Assembly: GCA_038211615.1 (NCBI GenBank)
Contig: JBBQVL010000011.1
Location: 13,890-77,889, forward strand
DNA length: 64,000 nt
Direction of reading: 5' to 3'
Source of the DNA: DASWJZ01 sp038211615
Lineage (GTDB): Bacteria > Pseudomonadota > Alphaproteobacteria > Rhizobiales > Afifellaceae
Part shown: positions 52,736 through 61,195 of the stretch, one piece after another
Position numbering within the stretch: position 1 is the first letter of the stretch
Layout: every line of letters starts with the position of its first letter
Made by a program: the position numbers and the translations under genes
Notes under the pieces: model-generated
The model's input: only the letters and a program-made list of their open reading frames with translations
What the model was told of the DNA's origin: nothing
Database searches by the model: none

Positions 52736-53944
52736 CTACATCCGGAGCGTCATTCCGGCGATCGCCACGCGCAGTCGCTCCGGCAGCGCGTAGAAGGCAT
52801 CGCGCAGCGCCGGGGCGAGGCGCGCCGGAACCACCGCCGCGTAGAGGCGCCCGCGCCAGTTCAGCGGTAGCGCGAAGTCGGCGATCTCCACTTCTCCCGA
52901 TTGCCATTCGGTCTTGTTGCGCGAACGCGGCGCCAGCATGTCGTATCGCTCAACGCGATTCTCCGCGCACCATTCCAGCATGCTCTGCGTCAGGACGTTG
53001 CCAGGTCCGAGATGCGAAAATTCCGGCGCAAATGCCCGGAGGTAAAGCTGGAAAGCGCCGCGATGCAGAAATCCCATCTCGATTGCGGCAGTGCGCCCGT
53101 CGAGGCTGAGCTTCGCGACGATCATGCGCGGCGATGCGGCATCGCCTGAACGCACGCGGGCGAGCTCGGTGAGAAAGGTGCGGGTCTCCGCCTTCACGAA
53201 GGCGCGGCTGACACGGCCGTTGCTCCGCAGCCAGTCGCGCTTCAAGGTCAGCGCCTCGATCAGCCACGCCTCGGCCTCGGCCGCATCGCTGGCAAGCGCC
53301 ACGGCCTGCCTGCCTTCCTTGGCGAACCGCTTCACGCGCTTCCTTTGCTTCTTTGCCGTGCAGGACTTCCGCCTGGCGAGCGCTGCGGACAGTCCTTCCG
53401 AAAGGTCGACGTAGGGAGCGGCCTCAGCGCCGCCGATGGGTTTCTCTTCGCGCAGGGCTGCGCGGAGCGCGCTGTCGGCGCGCACCTGCTCGAGGTAGAC
53501 GAGATCGGGGCGCACGGTCTCTCGCAGGACATCGAGCGCGGCGGCAAGGGCGGCACTGGTGTCCGTCTCGGGGTCGACGAGGATCTCGTCATACTGCGTG
53601 ATCGGCGCCCCGGCGCCGCGCGCGACGCGCACGAAGCCATGCCGTTCGATGGAGAGCGGCCATATCAGGACCGGCCGGCCGCCATGACGTACCACGACGG
53701 TCTCCAGCGTACACGCGGAGCCCGACGCGAAGTGTCGTGCCCACGTCGAGAGCAGGGCGGTTGTCTGGAAGAGCGTGGTGCTGCGCTGGAGTTCCGCCAG
53801 CCGCTGCCAATCGGGCAGGAGCGTTTCATAAGCCGCGGCGCCGTGCAGCACCTCGGCCGACAGCCTCAGGCGCGGTGCGATGTCCCTTGCGGCAACGGGC
53901 GCAAAATCCGACGCGCTGATGCCCGCGACGGCTATCTCGCTCAT
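52736..53944 (-). CDS. GNAT family protein, CelD/BcsL-like
   Basis: 402 residues with the two-domain arrangement of the CelD (Acetyltransf_6) family: an N-terminal acyltransferase-like domain (FQTTALLSTWARHFASG) and a C-terminal GNAT domain (MIVAKLSLDGRTAAIEMGFLHRGAFQLYLRAFAPEFSHLGPGNVLTQ). Members acylate polysaccharide or cell-surface compounds in alphaproteobacteria. No cellulose genes are adjacent. The start at 53944 was chosen because conservation begins near it. Confidence 0.85.
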   Translation of the reverse strand: MSEIAVAGISASDFAPVAARDIAPRLRLSAEVLHGAAAYETLLPDWQRLAELQRSTTLFQTTALLSTWARHFASGSACTLETVVVRHGGRPVLIWPLSIERHGFVRVARGAGAPITQYDEILVDPETDTSAALAAALDVLRETVRPDLVYLEQVRADSALRAALREEKPIGGAEAAPYVDLSEGLSAALARRKSCTAKKQRKRVKRFAKEGRQAVALASDAAEAEAWLIEALTLKRDWLRSNGRVSRAFVKAETRTFLTELARVRSGDAASPRMIVAKLSLDGRTAAIEMGFLHRGAFQLYLRAFAPEFSHLGPGNVLTQSMLEWCAENRVERYDMLAPRSRNKTEWQSGEVEIADFALPLNWRGRLYAAVVPARLAPALRDAFYALPERLRVAIAGMTLRM

Positions 53945-54043
53945 GTTCCATGGCCTCGTAACGATGCCGTGCATCATTAACGCGAGCCTTCGAACGAGGG
54001 GTAAATTGCCGTGCGTTAACCTTTCCGCGTGGTGATCGATTTC

Positions 54044-56134
54044 TTACCGCACGGAATCGTCGAGAGCGCTCTCGCTCGGCGCTTGTCTCGCCGCCCGCCC
54101 GCGCCGTCGCCGGCCTTCGCCATGCGCACCGGACGCGTCGGCATCGCGGCGTGCCGGCAACGCCACCACGGAGGCGAGATTCGGGAAGGCTTCCAGCTTG
54201 TTCGGGAATGCCATCGCGCTCACGAAATGATCCTGGAATTTCGGTTCGAGCGCCGTTTCGATCTTCTCGATCCTGCGCACCAGATCCTCGATCTCGCGCC
54301 GGTAGCCCTTGTTCAGGAGCGCCATGCGCGCACCGGTGCCGGCGGCATTGCCGACGCCCGCGACCTTGTCGAGCGGGCAATCGGGGATGAGCCCGATCAC
54401 CATCGCGTATTTTGGATCGATGTAGGTCCCGAAGGCGCCGGCGAGCTTGATGCGGTCGACCCTGTCGATGCCGAGCTTGTCCATGAGAAGCCGCGCGCCG
54501 GCGTAGAGCGCCGCCTTGGCAAGCTGGATGGCGCGCACGTCGGTCTGCAGGATGCGAATTTCGGGCATGCCCCGCGTCGGCTCCGCGCGACAGAGGACGT
54601 AGCCGAAGGTGCGTCCCGTTTCGACGATGCGATCGCTTCGCGCCGCGAGGCTGCCGTCGATCACGCCGTCCTCGCTGATGATCCCGGCGAGGAACATCTC
54701 GCCGATCGCCTCGATGATGCCTGACCCGCAGATGCCGGTGACGCCGACATCGGCGGCGGTCGCGGCGAACTCAGGTTCGTCGGACCAGTGATCGCCGCCG
54801 ATCACCTTCACCTTCGGCTCGAGCGTCAGCGGGTCGATGCGCACCCGCTCGATGGCGCCGGGCGCAGCGCGCTGGCCGCCTGATATTTCGGCGCCCTCGA
54901 AGGCCGGGCCGGTGGGCGAGGAGGCGGCGACCAGTCGGTCCTTGTTGCCAAGCACGATCTCCGCGTTGGTGCCGACATCGACGAGGAGCGTGATCTCCTC
55001 GCCGCGATGCGGACCTTCGGCAAGCGTCGCGCCGGCAGCGTCCGCCCCGACATGGCCGGCGATGCAGGGGAGGGTGTAGACGCGCGCGCCTTCGTTGACC
55101 GGCAGGCCGATGTCGCGCGCGCGAAAGTTCAGCGCATCGGAGACGGCGAGCGCGAACGGCGCTCCGCCGAGCTCGGTCGGATCGATGCCAAGGAAAAGGT
55201 GGTGCATGATCGGGTTGCCGACGAAGACGCACTCGATGATCTCGTCGGACGAGACGCCCGCCTCGGCGCAGACTTTTCCGATCAGCACGCCGATCGCTTC
55301 GCGCACCGCCTTCGTCATTCCTTCGCGTCCGTCCGGATTCATCATCACGTAGGAGACGCGGCTCATCAGATCCTCGCCGAAGCGGATCTGCGGATTGGGC
55401 AGGCCCGCGGAGGCGAGCGTGCGCCCGGAAAGCAGCGCCGAGAGGTGACAGGCGATGGTCGTCGAGCCGATATCGACGGCGATGCCGCAGGCGAAATTGT
55501 GCAGCCCCGGCCAGAGCGCCGTGACCACCGGGCCGCTGCGGTCGTGGTGCACGGCGGCCGTCACCTTCCACGCGCCTTCGCGGAGGATTTTCTGCACCTT
55601 CGGCAGCAGATCGAAGTCGATCCGCAGCCCTTCGAAATGCCAGTCGCGGGCGAGCACCCGGAGCAGCCGGTCGGTGTCGCCGAGCGGCTTGTGCATGTCG
55701 GGCTCGTCCACCTCGATGTAGCAGAGCTGGGTGATCGGATCGCGCTCGATGACGCGTGTCTCGGCGCGCTTGCGGACGATCTGCCGGTTGATCTGAACAT
55801 CCTGCGGCACGTCGACGACAAGGTCGCCCTGGATGGTGGCGGAGCAGGAGAGGCGCCGCTGGTTCTCCAGTTCGCCGCGGACGCGGACGTAGCGCGCCTC
55901 GGTCTCGGTGAACGGCGACAGATGATCCTGCGAAGAGGTGATCCCGTGCTTCGCGAACTCGCCCTGCTGCACCTCGATCTGGCACCGCCCGCAGATGCCC
56001 CGCCCGCCGCAAACGGATTCAATGTATACGCCGAGCGACCGCGCCGCATCGAGCACCGGTGTGCCAACGGCGAAGCGCCCCCGCCGGCCGGATGGCATGA
56101 AGAGAACCAGCGGGTCTTTCAGGGGGGCGTTCAT
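54044..56134 (-). CDS. RACo-like ATP-dependent corrinoid reactivation protein (2Fe-2S/ASKHA)
   Basis: 696 residues. An N-terminal plant-type 2Fe-2S domain has Cys at about 42, 48 and 51 (VCGGRGICGRCQIEV) and a fourth in RRLSC. After a linker comes an ASKHA ATPase domain (CGIAVDIGSTTIACHL, LLVDVGTNAEIVLGNKD, TGICGSGIIEAIGEMFLAG, LAGAFGTYIDPKYAMVIGLIPD). Such proteins reduce oxidised Co(II) corrinoids back to Co(I) at the cost of ATP. Located 22 bp after the methyltransferase gene. The start at 56134 keeps the Fe-S domain at the usual place; 56185 is open too. Confidence 0.93.
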   Translation of the reverse strand: MNAPLKDPLVLFMPSGRRGRFAVGTPVLDAARSLGVYIESVCGGRGICGRCQIEVQQGEFAKHGITSSQDHLSPFTETEARYVRVRGELENQRRLSCSATIQGDLVVDVPQDVQINRQIVRKRAETRVIERDPITQLCYIEVDEPDMHKPLGDTDRLLRVLARDWHFEGLRIDFDLLPKVQKILREGAWKVTAAVHHDRSGPVVTALWPGLHNFACGIAVDIGSTTIACHLSALLSGRTLASAGLPNPQIRFGEDLMSRVSYVMMNPDGREGMTKAVREAIGVLIGKVCAEAGVSSDEIIECVFVGNPIMHHLFLGIDPTELGGAPFALAVSDALNFRARDIGLPVNEGARVYTLPCIAGHVGADAAGATLAEGPHRGEEITLLVDVGTNAEIVLGNKDRLVAASSPTGPAFEGAEISGGQRAAPGAIERVRIDPLTLEPKVKVIGGDHWSDEPEFAATAADVGVTGICGSGIIEAIGEMFLAGIISEDGVIDGSLAARSDRIVETGRTFGYVLCRAEPTRGMPEIRILQTDVRAIQLAKAALYAGARLLMDKLGIDRVDRIKLAGAFGTYIDPKYAMVIGLIPDCPLDKVAGVGNAAGTGARMALLNKGYRREIEDLVRRIEKIETALEPKFQDHFVSAMAFPNKLEAFPNLASVVALPARRDADASGAHGEGRRRRGRAARQAPSESALDDSVR

Positions 56135-56156
56135 CCGCGACGCTTCAACAATTCTC

Positions 56157-57146
56157 TCAAACCTCGACTCGACCCCTTCGGGCATCTCTTCCGCCGCGCC
56201 GGCGTCCTCCGCCTTCCGATGCCGCGGCCTCCGCGTTGGCGTGCGCGGCTTCGCCGCTGACCTCCTTCGGTCCGCTTGTGGTCGTTGGCGTGTAGTCGCG
56301 ATAGGTCCTGATCCACGTCATGCAGTCGCGGTCTGTCCCCATCAGCACGTTCGCGCCACGTACTGCCTCCATCTCCTGTGGCCGGCAGGGGTTCATGATT
56401 GCCGAGGTCATGCCGCTTGCGATCGCCATCGGCAGGAACGCGCCGTTGATGCCGTGCCGGTGCGGCAGGCCGAAGGAGATGTTCGAAGCGCCGCAGCTCG
56501 TGTTGACTTTAAGCTCCTCCCGCAGCCGTCGGACGAGCGCGAAGACCTGCAGCCCCGCCGTCCCCATCGCGCCGATCGGCATGACCAGCGGATCGACCAC
56601 GATGTCCTCCGGCTTGATGCCGTGATCCATCGCTCGCTCGACGATCTTCTTGGCGACTGCGAAGCGCACGTCCGGATCCTCGGAGATGCCGGTCTCGTCG
56701 TTTGAGATCGCGATCACCGGCACGTTGTACTTCTTGATGAGCGGCAGGATCAGCTCCAGCCGGTCCTCCTCGCCGGTGACTGAGTTCACCAGCGGACGGC
56801 CCTGCGCAACCTCAAGCCCTGCCTTCAGCGCTGCCGGCACGGAGGAATCGATACAGATCGGGCAGGTGACGAGGCTCTGGACGATCTTGATCGTCTCGAC
56901 CAGCAGCGGCGGTTCCGTCGTGTTGGGATCGACGGCGGTCACGCCGGCATTCACGTCGAGCACCAGCGCGCCCGCCGCAACCTGCTCGAGCGCGTCCTTC
57001 CGCACCGTGTCGAAATTGCCGGCCACCATCTCGGCCGCCAGCTTCTTGCGGCCGGTCGGATTGATGCGCTCGCCGATCACGCAAAACGGCTGGTCGAAGC
57101 CGATCACCACTTCCTTCGTTGCGGAAGCCAGGATTGTCCGGGTCAT
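56157..57146 (-). CDS. Methyltetrahydrofolate:corrinoid methyltransferase (MtgA/AcsE family)
   Basis: 329 residues, pterin-binding TIM barrel: FCVIGERINPTGRKKL, LVLDVNAG, CIDSSVPAALKAGL, NSVTGEED and SCGASNISFGLPHRHGING are all typical. It moves the methyl group between methyl-THF and the cobalt of the corrinoid protein; in demethylation of betaines the flow is towards THF. The C-terminal 35 residues are an alanine/glycine/arginine-rich extension without counterpart in AcsE. It has its own palindromic operator 20 bp upstream. Confidence 0.93.
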   Translation of the reverse strand: MTRTILASATKEVVIGFDQPFCVIGERINPTGRKKLAAEMVAGNFDTVRKDALEQVAAGALVLDVNAGVTAVDPNTTEPPLLVETIKIVQSLVTCPICIDSSVPAALKAGLEVAQGRPLVNSVTGEEDRLELILPLIKKYNVPVIAISNDETGISEDPDVRFAVAKKIVERAMDHGIKPEDIVVDPLVMPIGAMGTAGLQVFALVRRLREELKVNTSCGASNISFGLPHRHGINGAFLPMAIASGMTSAIMNPCRPQEMEAVRGANVLMGTDRDCMTWIRTYRDYTPTTTSGPKEVSGEAAHANAEAAASEGGGRRRGGRDARRGRVEV

Positions 57147-57166
57147 GCAGCAGCCTTCTCAAGCAT

Positions 57167-57182
57167 ATAAAGAGTTCTTTAT
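57167..57182 (-). promoter_or_regulatory. Palindromic operator, SahR/ArsR-type methionine-cycle motif
   Basis: ATAAAGA-GT-TCTTTAT is a perfect 7-bp dyad with a 2-bp centre, 20 bp upstream of the methyltransferase start. It resembles, from memory, the ATAAAGATATCTTTAT motif proposed for the SAH-responsive ArsR-family regulators of alphaproteobacterial methionine genes. No regulator gene lies within the window. Confidence 0.6.
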
Positions 57183-57200
57183 GTCGTTATGCGATTGTGT

Positions 57201-58268
57201 TCAAGGGACGGGAGCTGGTTCCTTGCTGTCGGCAAGGATGTTCCGCAGCCGGTCGGCGACGCGCTGGGTATCGGGGCTCGCCTCGCGCCGCCACGGCTGG
57301 CGTCCGGCCAGAACGCCGGATTCCCGCACGATTTCGGCCACCAGTTCCTCCTGCCGGTAAGCCATGACGTGCACGCCGGCGATGCCCACGATCTCGCGGC
57401 ATTGCTGCATGATCTCGATGCAGATCTTCTTGCCTTCCTGCTTCTGGTTCTCCGCGCCTTCAAGCCGCGCGATGATCGTGTCGGGGATATGGATGCCCGG
57501 CACGTTGGCGCGAATCCATTTCGCCGCCCGCGCCGAGGCGAGGGGACCGACGCCGACCAGCACAAAGCACTTCTCGTGCAGACCAAGGTCGCGCACCTGG
57601 CGCATGAAGTCGGCGAACATCGGAACATCGAAGCAGTACTGCGTCTGCGCGAACTGCGCCCCGGCGGCGACCTTCTTGGCGAGCCGCAGCGCACGGAACG
57701 CGTAGGGTGGGGCAAACGGATTGGCCGCCGCGCCGAGAAAGACGTGCGGCGTCGAGGTTATCTTCCGCCCCGAGAGGAAGCGCGCCTCGTCGCGCATCGT
57801 GCGAACGGTTTCGAGCAGCGAGATCGAATCGAGATCGAAGACGGGGAGGGCGCCCGGCTGGTCGCCGGCCTGTACGCCGTCGCCCGTCAGGCAGAGGATG
57901 TTCGCGACACCCATCGCGGCGGCGCCGAGCACGTCTCCCTGGATGGCGATGCGGTTGCGGTCGCGGCAGGCGACCTGCAGCACCGGCGCGTAGCCCATGC
58001 GCGTCAGGAGCGCGCAAATGCCGACCGACGACATGTGGCAGTTGGCGCCGGAAGCATCGACCGCGTTGATCGCATCGACCCATCCGTCGAACGGGGCGAC
58101 GCGGTCGTAGACGTCCTCCGGGTCGGCGGAGTCCGGCGGGTTCAGTTCGGCGGTCACGGCGAACTCGCCCCGCCGTAGCACGCGCTCCAGCCGCCCGCGC
58201 GAGGAATGCCCGGGCAGCGGGTCGAGCGGCAGATGAACGCCGGCGGGATTTTCGTCGGGCTGCACCAT
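57201..58268 (-). CDS. metF: Methylenetetrahydrofolate reductase-family protein
   Basis: 355 residues. FAD-dependent MTHFR barrel: AVTAELNPPDSADPEDVYDRV at the start, LQVACRDRNRIAIQGDVLGAAAMGVANILCLTGD (FAD/folate site) and AQFAQTQYCFDVPMF. This type lacks the NADH-binding features of E. coli MetF and works with a MetV-like zinc/iron partner, which is encoded by the preceding gene (TGATG overlap). It links methyl-THF and methylene-THF, so methyl groups removed from amines can be oxidised. Confidence 0.9.
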   Translation of the reverse strand: MVQPDENPAGVHLPLDPLPGHSSRGRLERVLRRGEFAVTAELNPPDSADPEDVYDRVAPFDGWVDAINAVDASGANCHMSSVGICALLTRMGYAPVLQVACRDRNRIAIQGDVLGAAAMGVANILCLTGDGVQAGDQPGALPVFDLDSISLLETVRTMRDEARFLSGRKITSTPHVFLGAAANPFAPPYAFRALRLAKKVAAGAQFAQTQYCFDVPMFADFMRQVRDLGLHEKCFVLVGVGPLASARAAKWIRANVPGIHIPDTIIARLEGAENQKQEGKKICIEIMQQCREIVGIAGVHVMAYRQEELVAEIVRESGVLAGRQPWRREASPDTQRVADRLRNILADSKEPAPVP

Positions 58269-58846
58269 CAGGCGACGCGTGCCTTCCGCGCTTCGGCCGC
58301 CTGCGCGGTGACCCGCAGCCACGCGGAGGTCTCGCGCAGGCTGTGATCCACCGGCTTCTGCAGCGCGAGGATCGCATCGCCGCCCTGCATGCGGCGGCTG
58401 CCCTCCCACGCCTGCACCCAGACGCACGGCATGTCCGGCTCGACCTCGCAATGGCCGTTGGCGCGAACGCCACCGCACGGCCCGTTGCGGAGCCGCTTCG
58501 GGCAGTTCATCGGGCACGACATTCCGGTCGAGGAGAGAATGCACTGCCCGCACATGCGACAGTCAAAGAGAAATCCCTTCACGCGCCGCTCGACGAAGCT
58601 GACCGGCGCCTCGGCGCGTCCGTAGCCAACGAAATTCCACAGCGGATGCAGCTTCAGGAACAGGTCGGCGAAGAGACGGTAGATGCGCTCGAGGGAGCGG
58701 GAATGACGAACCGACCAGAGGCGGATCGTGTAGGTCTTCCTGAGCCGCCGCGTAACGGAGACATGCTGCGGCTGATAGGCGCCGGGCGGCTTATTCTGCC
58801 TGCCGCCCGCCGTTATTGACCAGTTCCCGAAGCCGATCCCTGCCAT
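58268..58846 (-). CDS. MetV-like methylenetetrahydrofolate reductase C-terminal-domain protein
   Basis: 192 residues. The Cys-rich signature CRMCGQCILSSTGMSCPMNC and then PKRLRNGPCGGVRANGHCEV near residues 95-145 gives eight cysteines for a zinc or iron-sulphur site, as in MetV, the partner subunit of two-component MTHF reductases. A basic helical region precedes it. The start codon at 58846 lies inside the preceding gene (56-bp overlap), and no better start was found. TGATG couples it to metF. Confidence 0.9.
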   Translation of the reverse strand: MAGIGFGNWSITAGGRQNKPPGAYQPQHVSVTRRLRKTYTIRLWSVRHSRSLERIYRLFADLFLKLHPLWNFVGYGRAEAPVSFVERRVKGFLFDCRMCGQCILSSTGMSCPMNCPKRLRNGPCGGVRANGHCEVEPDMPCVWVQAWEGSRRMQGGDAILALQKPVDHSLRETSAWLRVTAQAAEARKARVA

Positions 58847-59096
58847 ATTCGCTCTCCAGGCGGGCGAGCGTGGCGTCCGCTTCCGCTTCCAGATCGTCCC
58901 CGCAGGGCTCCGGCGCGCCGCGCCGCCATTCGGCGAGATAGGCGTCGGTGTCGCTCGCTCCGACCCGCATCGCGCATGCGTCGATTGCCTGCACGAAGCG
59001 TTCCGGGAGTTCGCGCTTGGCTACTGCCCGGCGCCCGGCCTTTACGATGACCTGGGCCGGGATGTCGCGCCAGTAGACGATCACGCGCTCCGCCAT
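58791..59096 (-). CDS. Virulence-factor (PF13769-like) domain protein
   Basis: 101 residues, small soluble alpha-beta domain: RVIVYWRDIPAQVIVKAGRRAVAKRELPERFVQAIDACAMRVG is the conserved block of proteins named virulence factor in databases. Such genes are constantly next to corrinoid methyl-transfer genes in rhizobia, so a role in that complex or in cobalamin handling is more plausible than virulence. The start at 59096 is preferred; the frame stays open a little upstream. Confidence 0.82.
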   Translation of the reverse strand: MAERVIVYWRDIPAQVIVKAGRRAVAKRELPERFVQAIDACAMRVGASDTDAYLAEWRRGAPEPCGDDLEAEADATLARLESEYGRDRLRELVNNGGRQAE

Positions 59097-59258
59097 GCGC
59101 CCTCCGTTTCGTGGCTTATCACAACGCGAGCCCGCCGGCGGTCGCCCCGCCACGACACACGGGGAGCCGATTGCGACAGCGTGGCGCGGCGAGCGCGGAT
59201 CGCCAAGGCTTGAGCACCGGTTGCAAGGCGGACCGGGACCCGTAATGTGCCCGTGAAC

Positions 59259-60752
59259 ATGCCCATTTCCAGCCAGTCATTCATCCGCGCCACAATCCTC
59301 CTGCTCGTCGCAGGCTGCGTGAGCGTGCTCGCCATCGTGGTGGCCGCCATCTGGATCGCCGGGCGAAACGACACACAGGCCGACGATCTTGTCGATTCGC
59401 TGCTCGCTCGCCGCGAAGCCTTCCAGGTCCTGAACCTCATCCTCGACGCAGAGACCGGGCAGCGTGGCTATCTGCTTACACATGACGAGGCCTATCTCCA
59501 GCCCTACACCGAGGCCGTCGCGAAGGTTGATAGTACCATCGCGAAGCTCAGGGAGATCGAGCGGACACAGCCGCGCTATGCCGCCGCTATAGAAACCCTT
59601 GCCGCGCGGATCTCGGAGAAACTGGCCGAGCTGGCGCGGACGGTGGAAGTCGCAAAGGCGGGAAGGTTCGACGAGGCGATCGCCGTTGTGCGGACAGGTC
59701 GCGGGAAAGCGCTGATGGACGACGTCCGCTCTGCCTCCGATGTGCTCATCGGGGCGACCGACACCCTCGTAAGGACAAACACCGCGGCGCTCCGGGAAAG
59801 CGCCAGGCTGCTGGTCTGGGTACTGGCGGCCGGCGGCTTCGTGATCCTCGGCGTCGTCGGCGCGACGAGCTGGACCGCGTGGCGCTACACCCGCGACCTT
59901 GAAATGGCGCGCGGAGAATTGATCGCCTTCAATGCGACGCTGGAGGCCCGCGTGCGCGACCGCACAGCGGATGTTGCGCGCGCCAACGAGGAGATTCAGC
60001 GGTTCGCCTATATCGTCAGCCACGATCTCCGCTCGCCCCTTGTCAACATCATGGGCTTCACGAGCGAGCTGCAGGCGGGGCTCACCTCGGTTCGGTCGCT
60101 GCTCGACCGGGCGCCTGCCTCGGACGACGACCGTGTGGCGGGCGAGGCGCGGGCGGCGGTCGACGCCGAGATGCCGGAAGCGATCCAGTTCATCCGATCC
60201 TCGACGTCGAAGATGGACCGGCTGATCAACGCCATCCTGAAGCTTTCGCGCGAGGGCCAGCGGAAGCTCGCGCCGGTCCATGTCCGGATGTCACCGATAT
60301 TCGAGGCCGCGAGGGATTCCGTCCAGCATCAGCTCGCGGAGGCGGGCGCCGAGCTCACGATCGTCGATCCCATCCCCGACCTCGTCACCGACCGCCTTTC
60401 CGTGGAGCAGATTTTCGGAAACATCATTGACAACGCGGTTAAGTATCTCGACCACGGCCGAGCGGGCAGGATCGTGGTTCGGGGCAGGGAAATGCCGCTT
60501 GGGATCGAATTCGAGGTCGAAGACAACGGCCGGGGGATCGCGCCGCACGATCTGGACCGGATTTTCGATCTTTTCCGGCGCGCTGGCGCGCAGGACCGGT
60601 CCGGTGAGGGCATCGGGTTAAGTCATGTCCGGGCGCTTGTGCGCGGCCTTGGAGGCACCATTTCTGTCCGGTCAGAGCTCAATGTGGGCACGACCTTCAG
60701 CGTAAGGCTGCCGAGAATCCTCGTTCCGACATCAGAAGGCGAAGTATCATGA
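59259..60752 (+). CDS. CHASE3-domain sensor histidine kinase
   Basis: 497 residues. Membrane helix (about 9-30), a periplasmic CHASE3 domain (FQVLNLILDAETGQRGYLLTHDEAYLQPY), a second helix (about 185-207), then a coiled coil leading to HisKA with the phospho-His in YIVSHDLRSPLVNIMGFT and an HATPase with NIIDNAVKY and DNGRGIA. It autophosphorylates and passes phosphate to the adjacent receiver protein (ATGA overlap). Alternative GTG starts lie at 59247 and 59253. The signal is unknown. Confidence 0.92.
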   Translation: MPISSQSFIRATILLLVAGCVSVLAIVVAAIWIAGRNDTQADDLVDSLLARREAFQVLNLILDAETGQRGYLLTHDEAYLQPYTEAVAKVDSTIAKLREIERTQPRYAAAIETLAARISEKLAELARTVEVAKAGRFDEAIAVVRTGRGKALMDDVRSASDVLIGATDTLVRTNTAALRESARLLVWVLAAGGFVILGVVGATSWTAWRYTRDLEMARGELIAFNATLEARVRDRTADVARANEEIQRFAYIVSHDLRSPLVNIMGFTSELQAGLTSVRSLLDRAPASDDDRVAGEARAAVDAEMPEAIQFIRSSTSKMDRLINAILKLSREGQRKLAPVHVRMSPIFEAARDSVQHQLAEAGAELTIVDPIPDLVTDRLSVEQIFGNIIDNAVKYLDHGRAGRIVVRGREMPLGIEFEVEDNGRGIAPHDLDRIFDLFRRAGAQDRSGEGIGLSHVRALVRGLGGTISVRSELNVGTTFSVRLPRILVPTSEGEVS

Positions 60753-61195
60753 ATGCCGCCGGCCGCGCAGTGAAGATCGTGATGATCGAGGACGATGAGG
60801 GACACGCGCGCCTGATCGAACGCAATATCCGCCGCGCCGGCGTAAACAACGAGATCGTTCCGTTCGCTGACGGGACGAGTGCGCTCACCTATCTTTTCGG
60901 AGAGGACGCCAGCGGTGTCGCGGTGAATGGACGGCCGCTTCTCATACTTCTGGACCTCAATCTCCCCGACATGAGCGGCGTCGATATCCTGACGAAGGTG
61001 AAGGCCAATCCGCATACGAAGATGTCGCCGGTTGTAATTCTCACGACGACGGACGACGAGCGCGAGATCCAGCGCTGCTACGATCTCGGGGCCAATGTCT
61101 ACATAACCAAGCCGGTGGAGTACGAGAACTTCGCCAACGCCATCCGCCAGCTCGGGCTGTTTCTCTCCGTCATGCAGGTCGCGGAGGCGCCTTGA
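60749..61195 (+). CDS. Single-domain response regulator (Rcp1-type)
   Basis: 148 residues, a lone receiver domain: acidic pair IEDDEGHARLIERNI, phospho-acceptor in LLDLNLPDMSGVDIL, and conserved TTTD and lysine in YITKPVEYENFANAI. It has no DNA-binding output, so it acts by protein contact, often in phytochrome-like or kinase-relay systems. It overlaps the kinase before it (ATGA) and the hybrid kinase after it (TGATG). Confidence 0.93.
   Translation: MNAAGRAVKIVMIEDDEGHARLIERNIRRAGVNNEIVPFADGTSALTYLFGEDASGVAVNGRPLLILLDLNLPDMSGVDILTKVKANPHTKMSPVVILTTTDDEREIQRCYDLGANVYITKPVEYENFANAIRQLGLFLSVMQVAEAP

Noticed and set aside
53945..54043. GTTAAC/TTAACG words as CtrA sites
   Set aside because: The TTAA-N7-TTAA spacing is not met, and the region lies between a gene start and a gene end without a cell-cycle gene.
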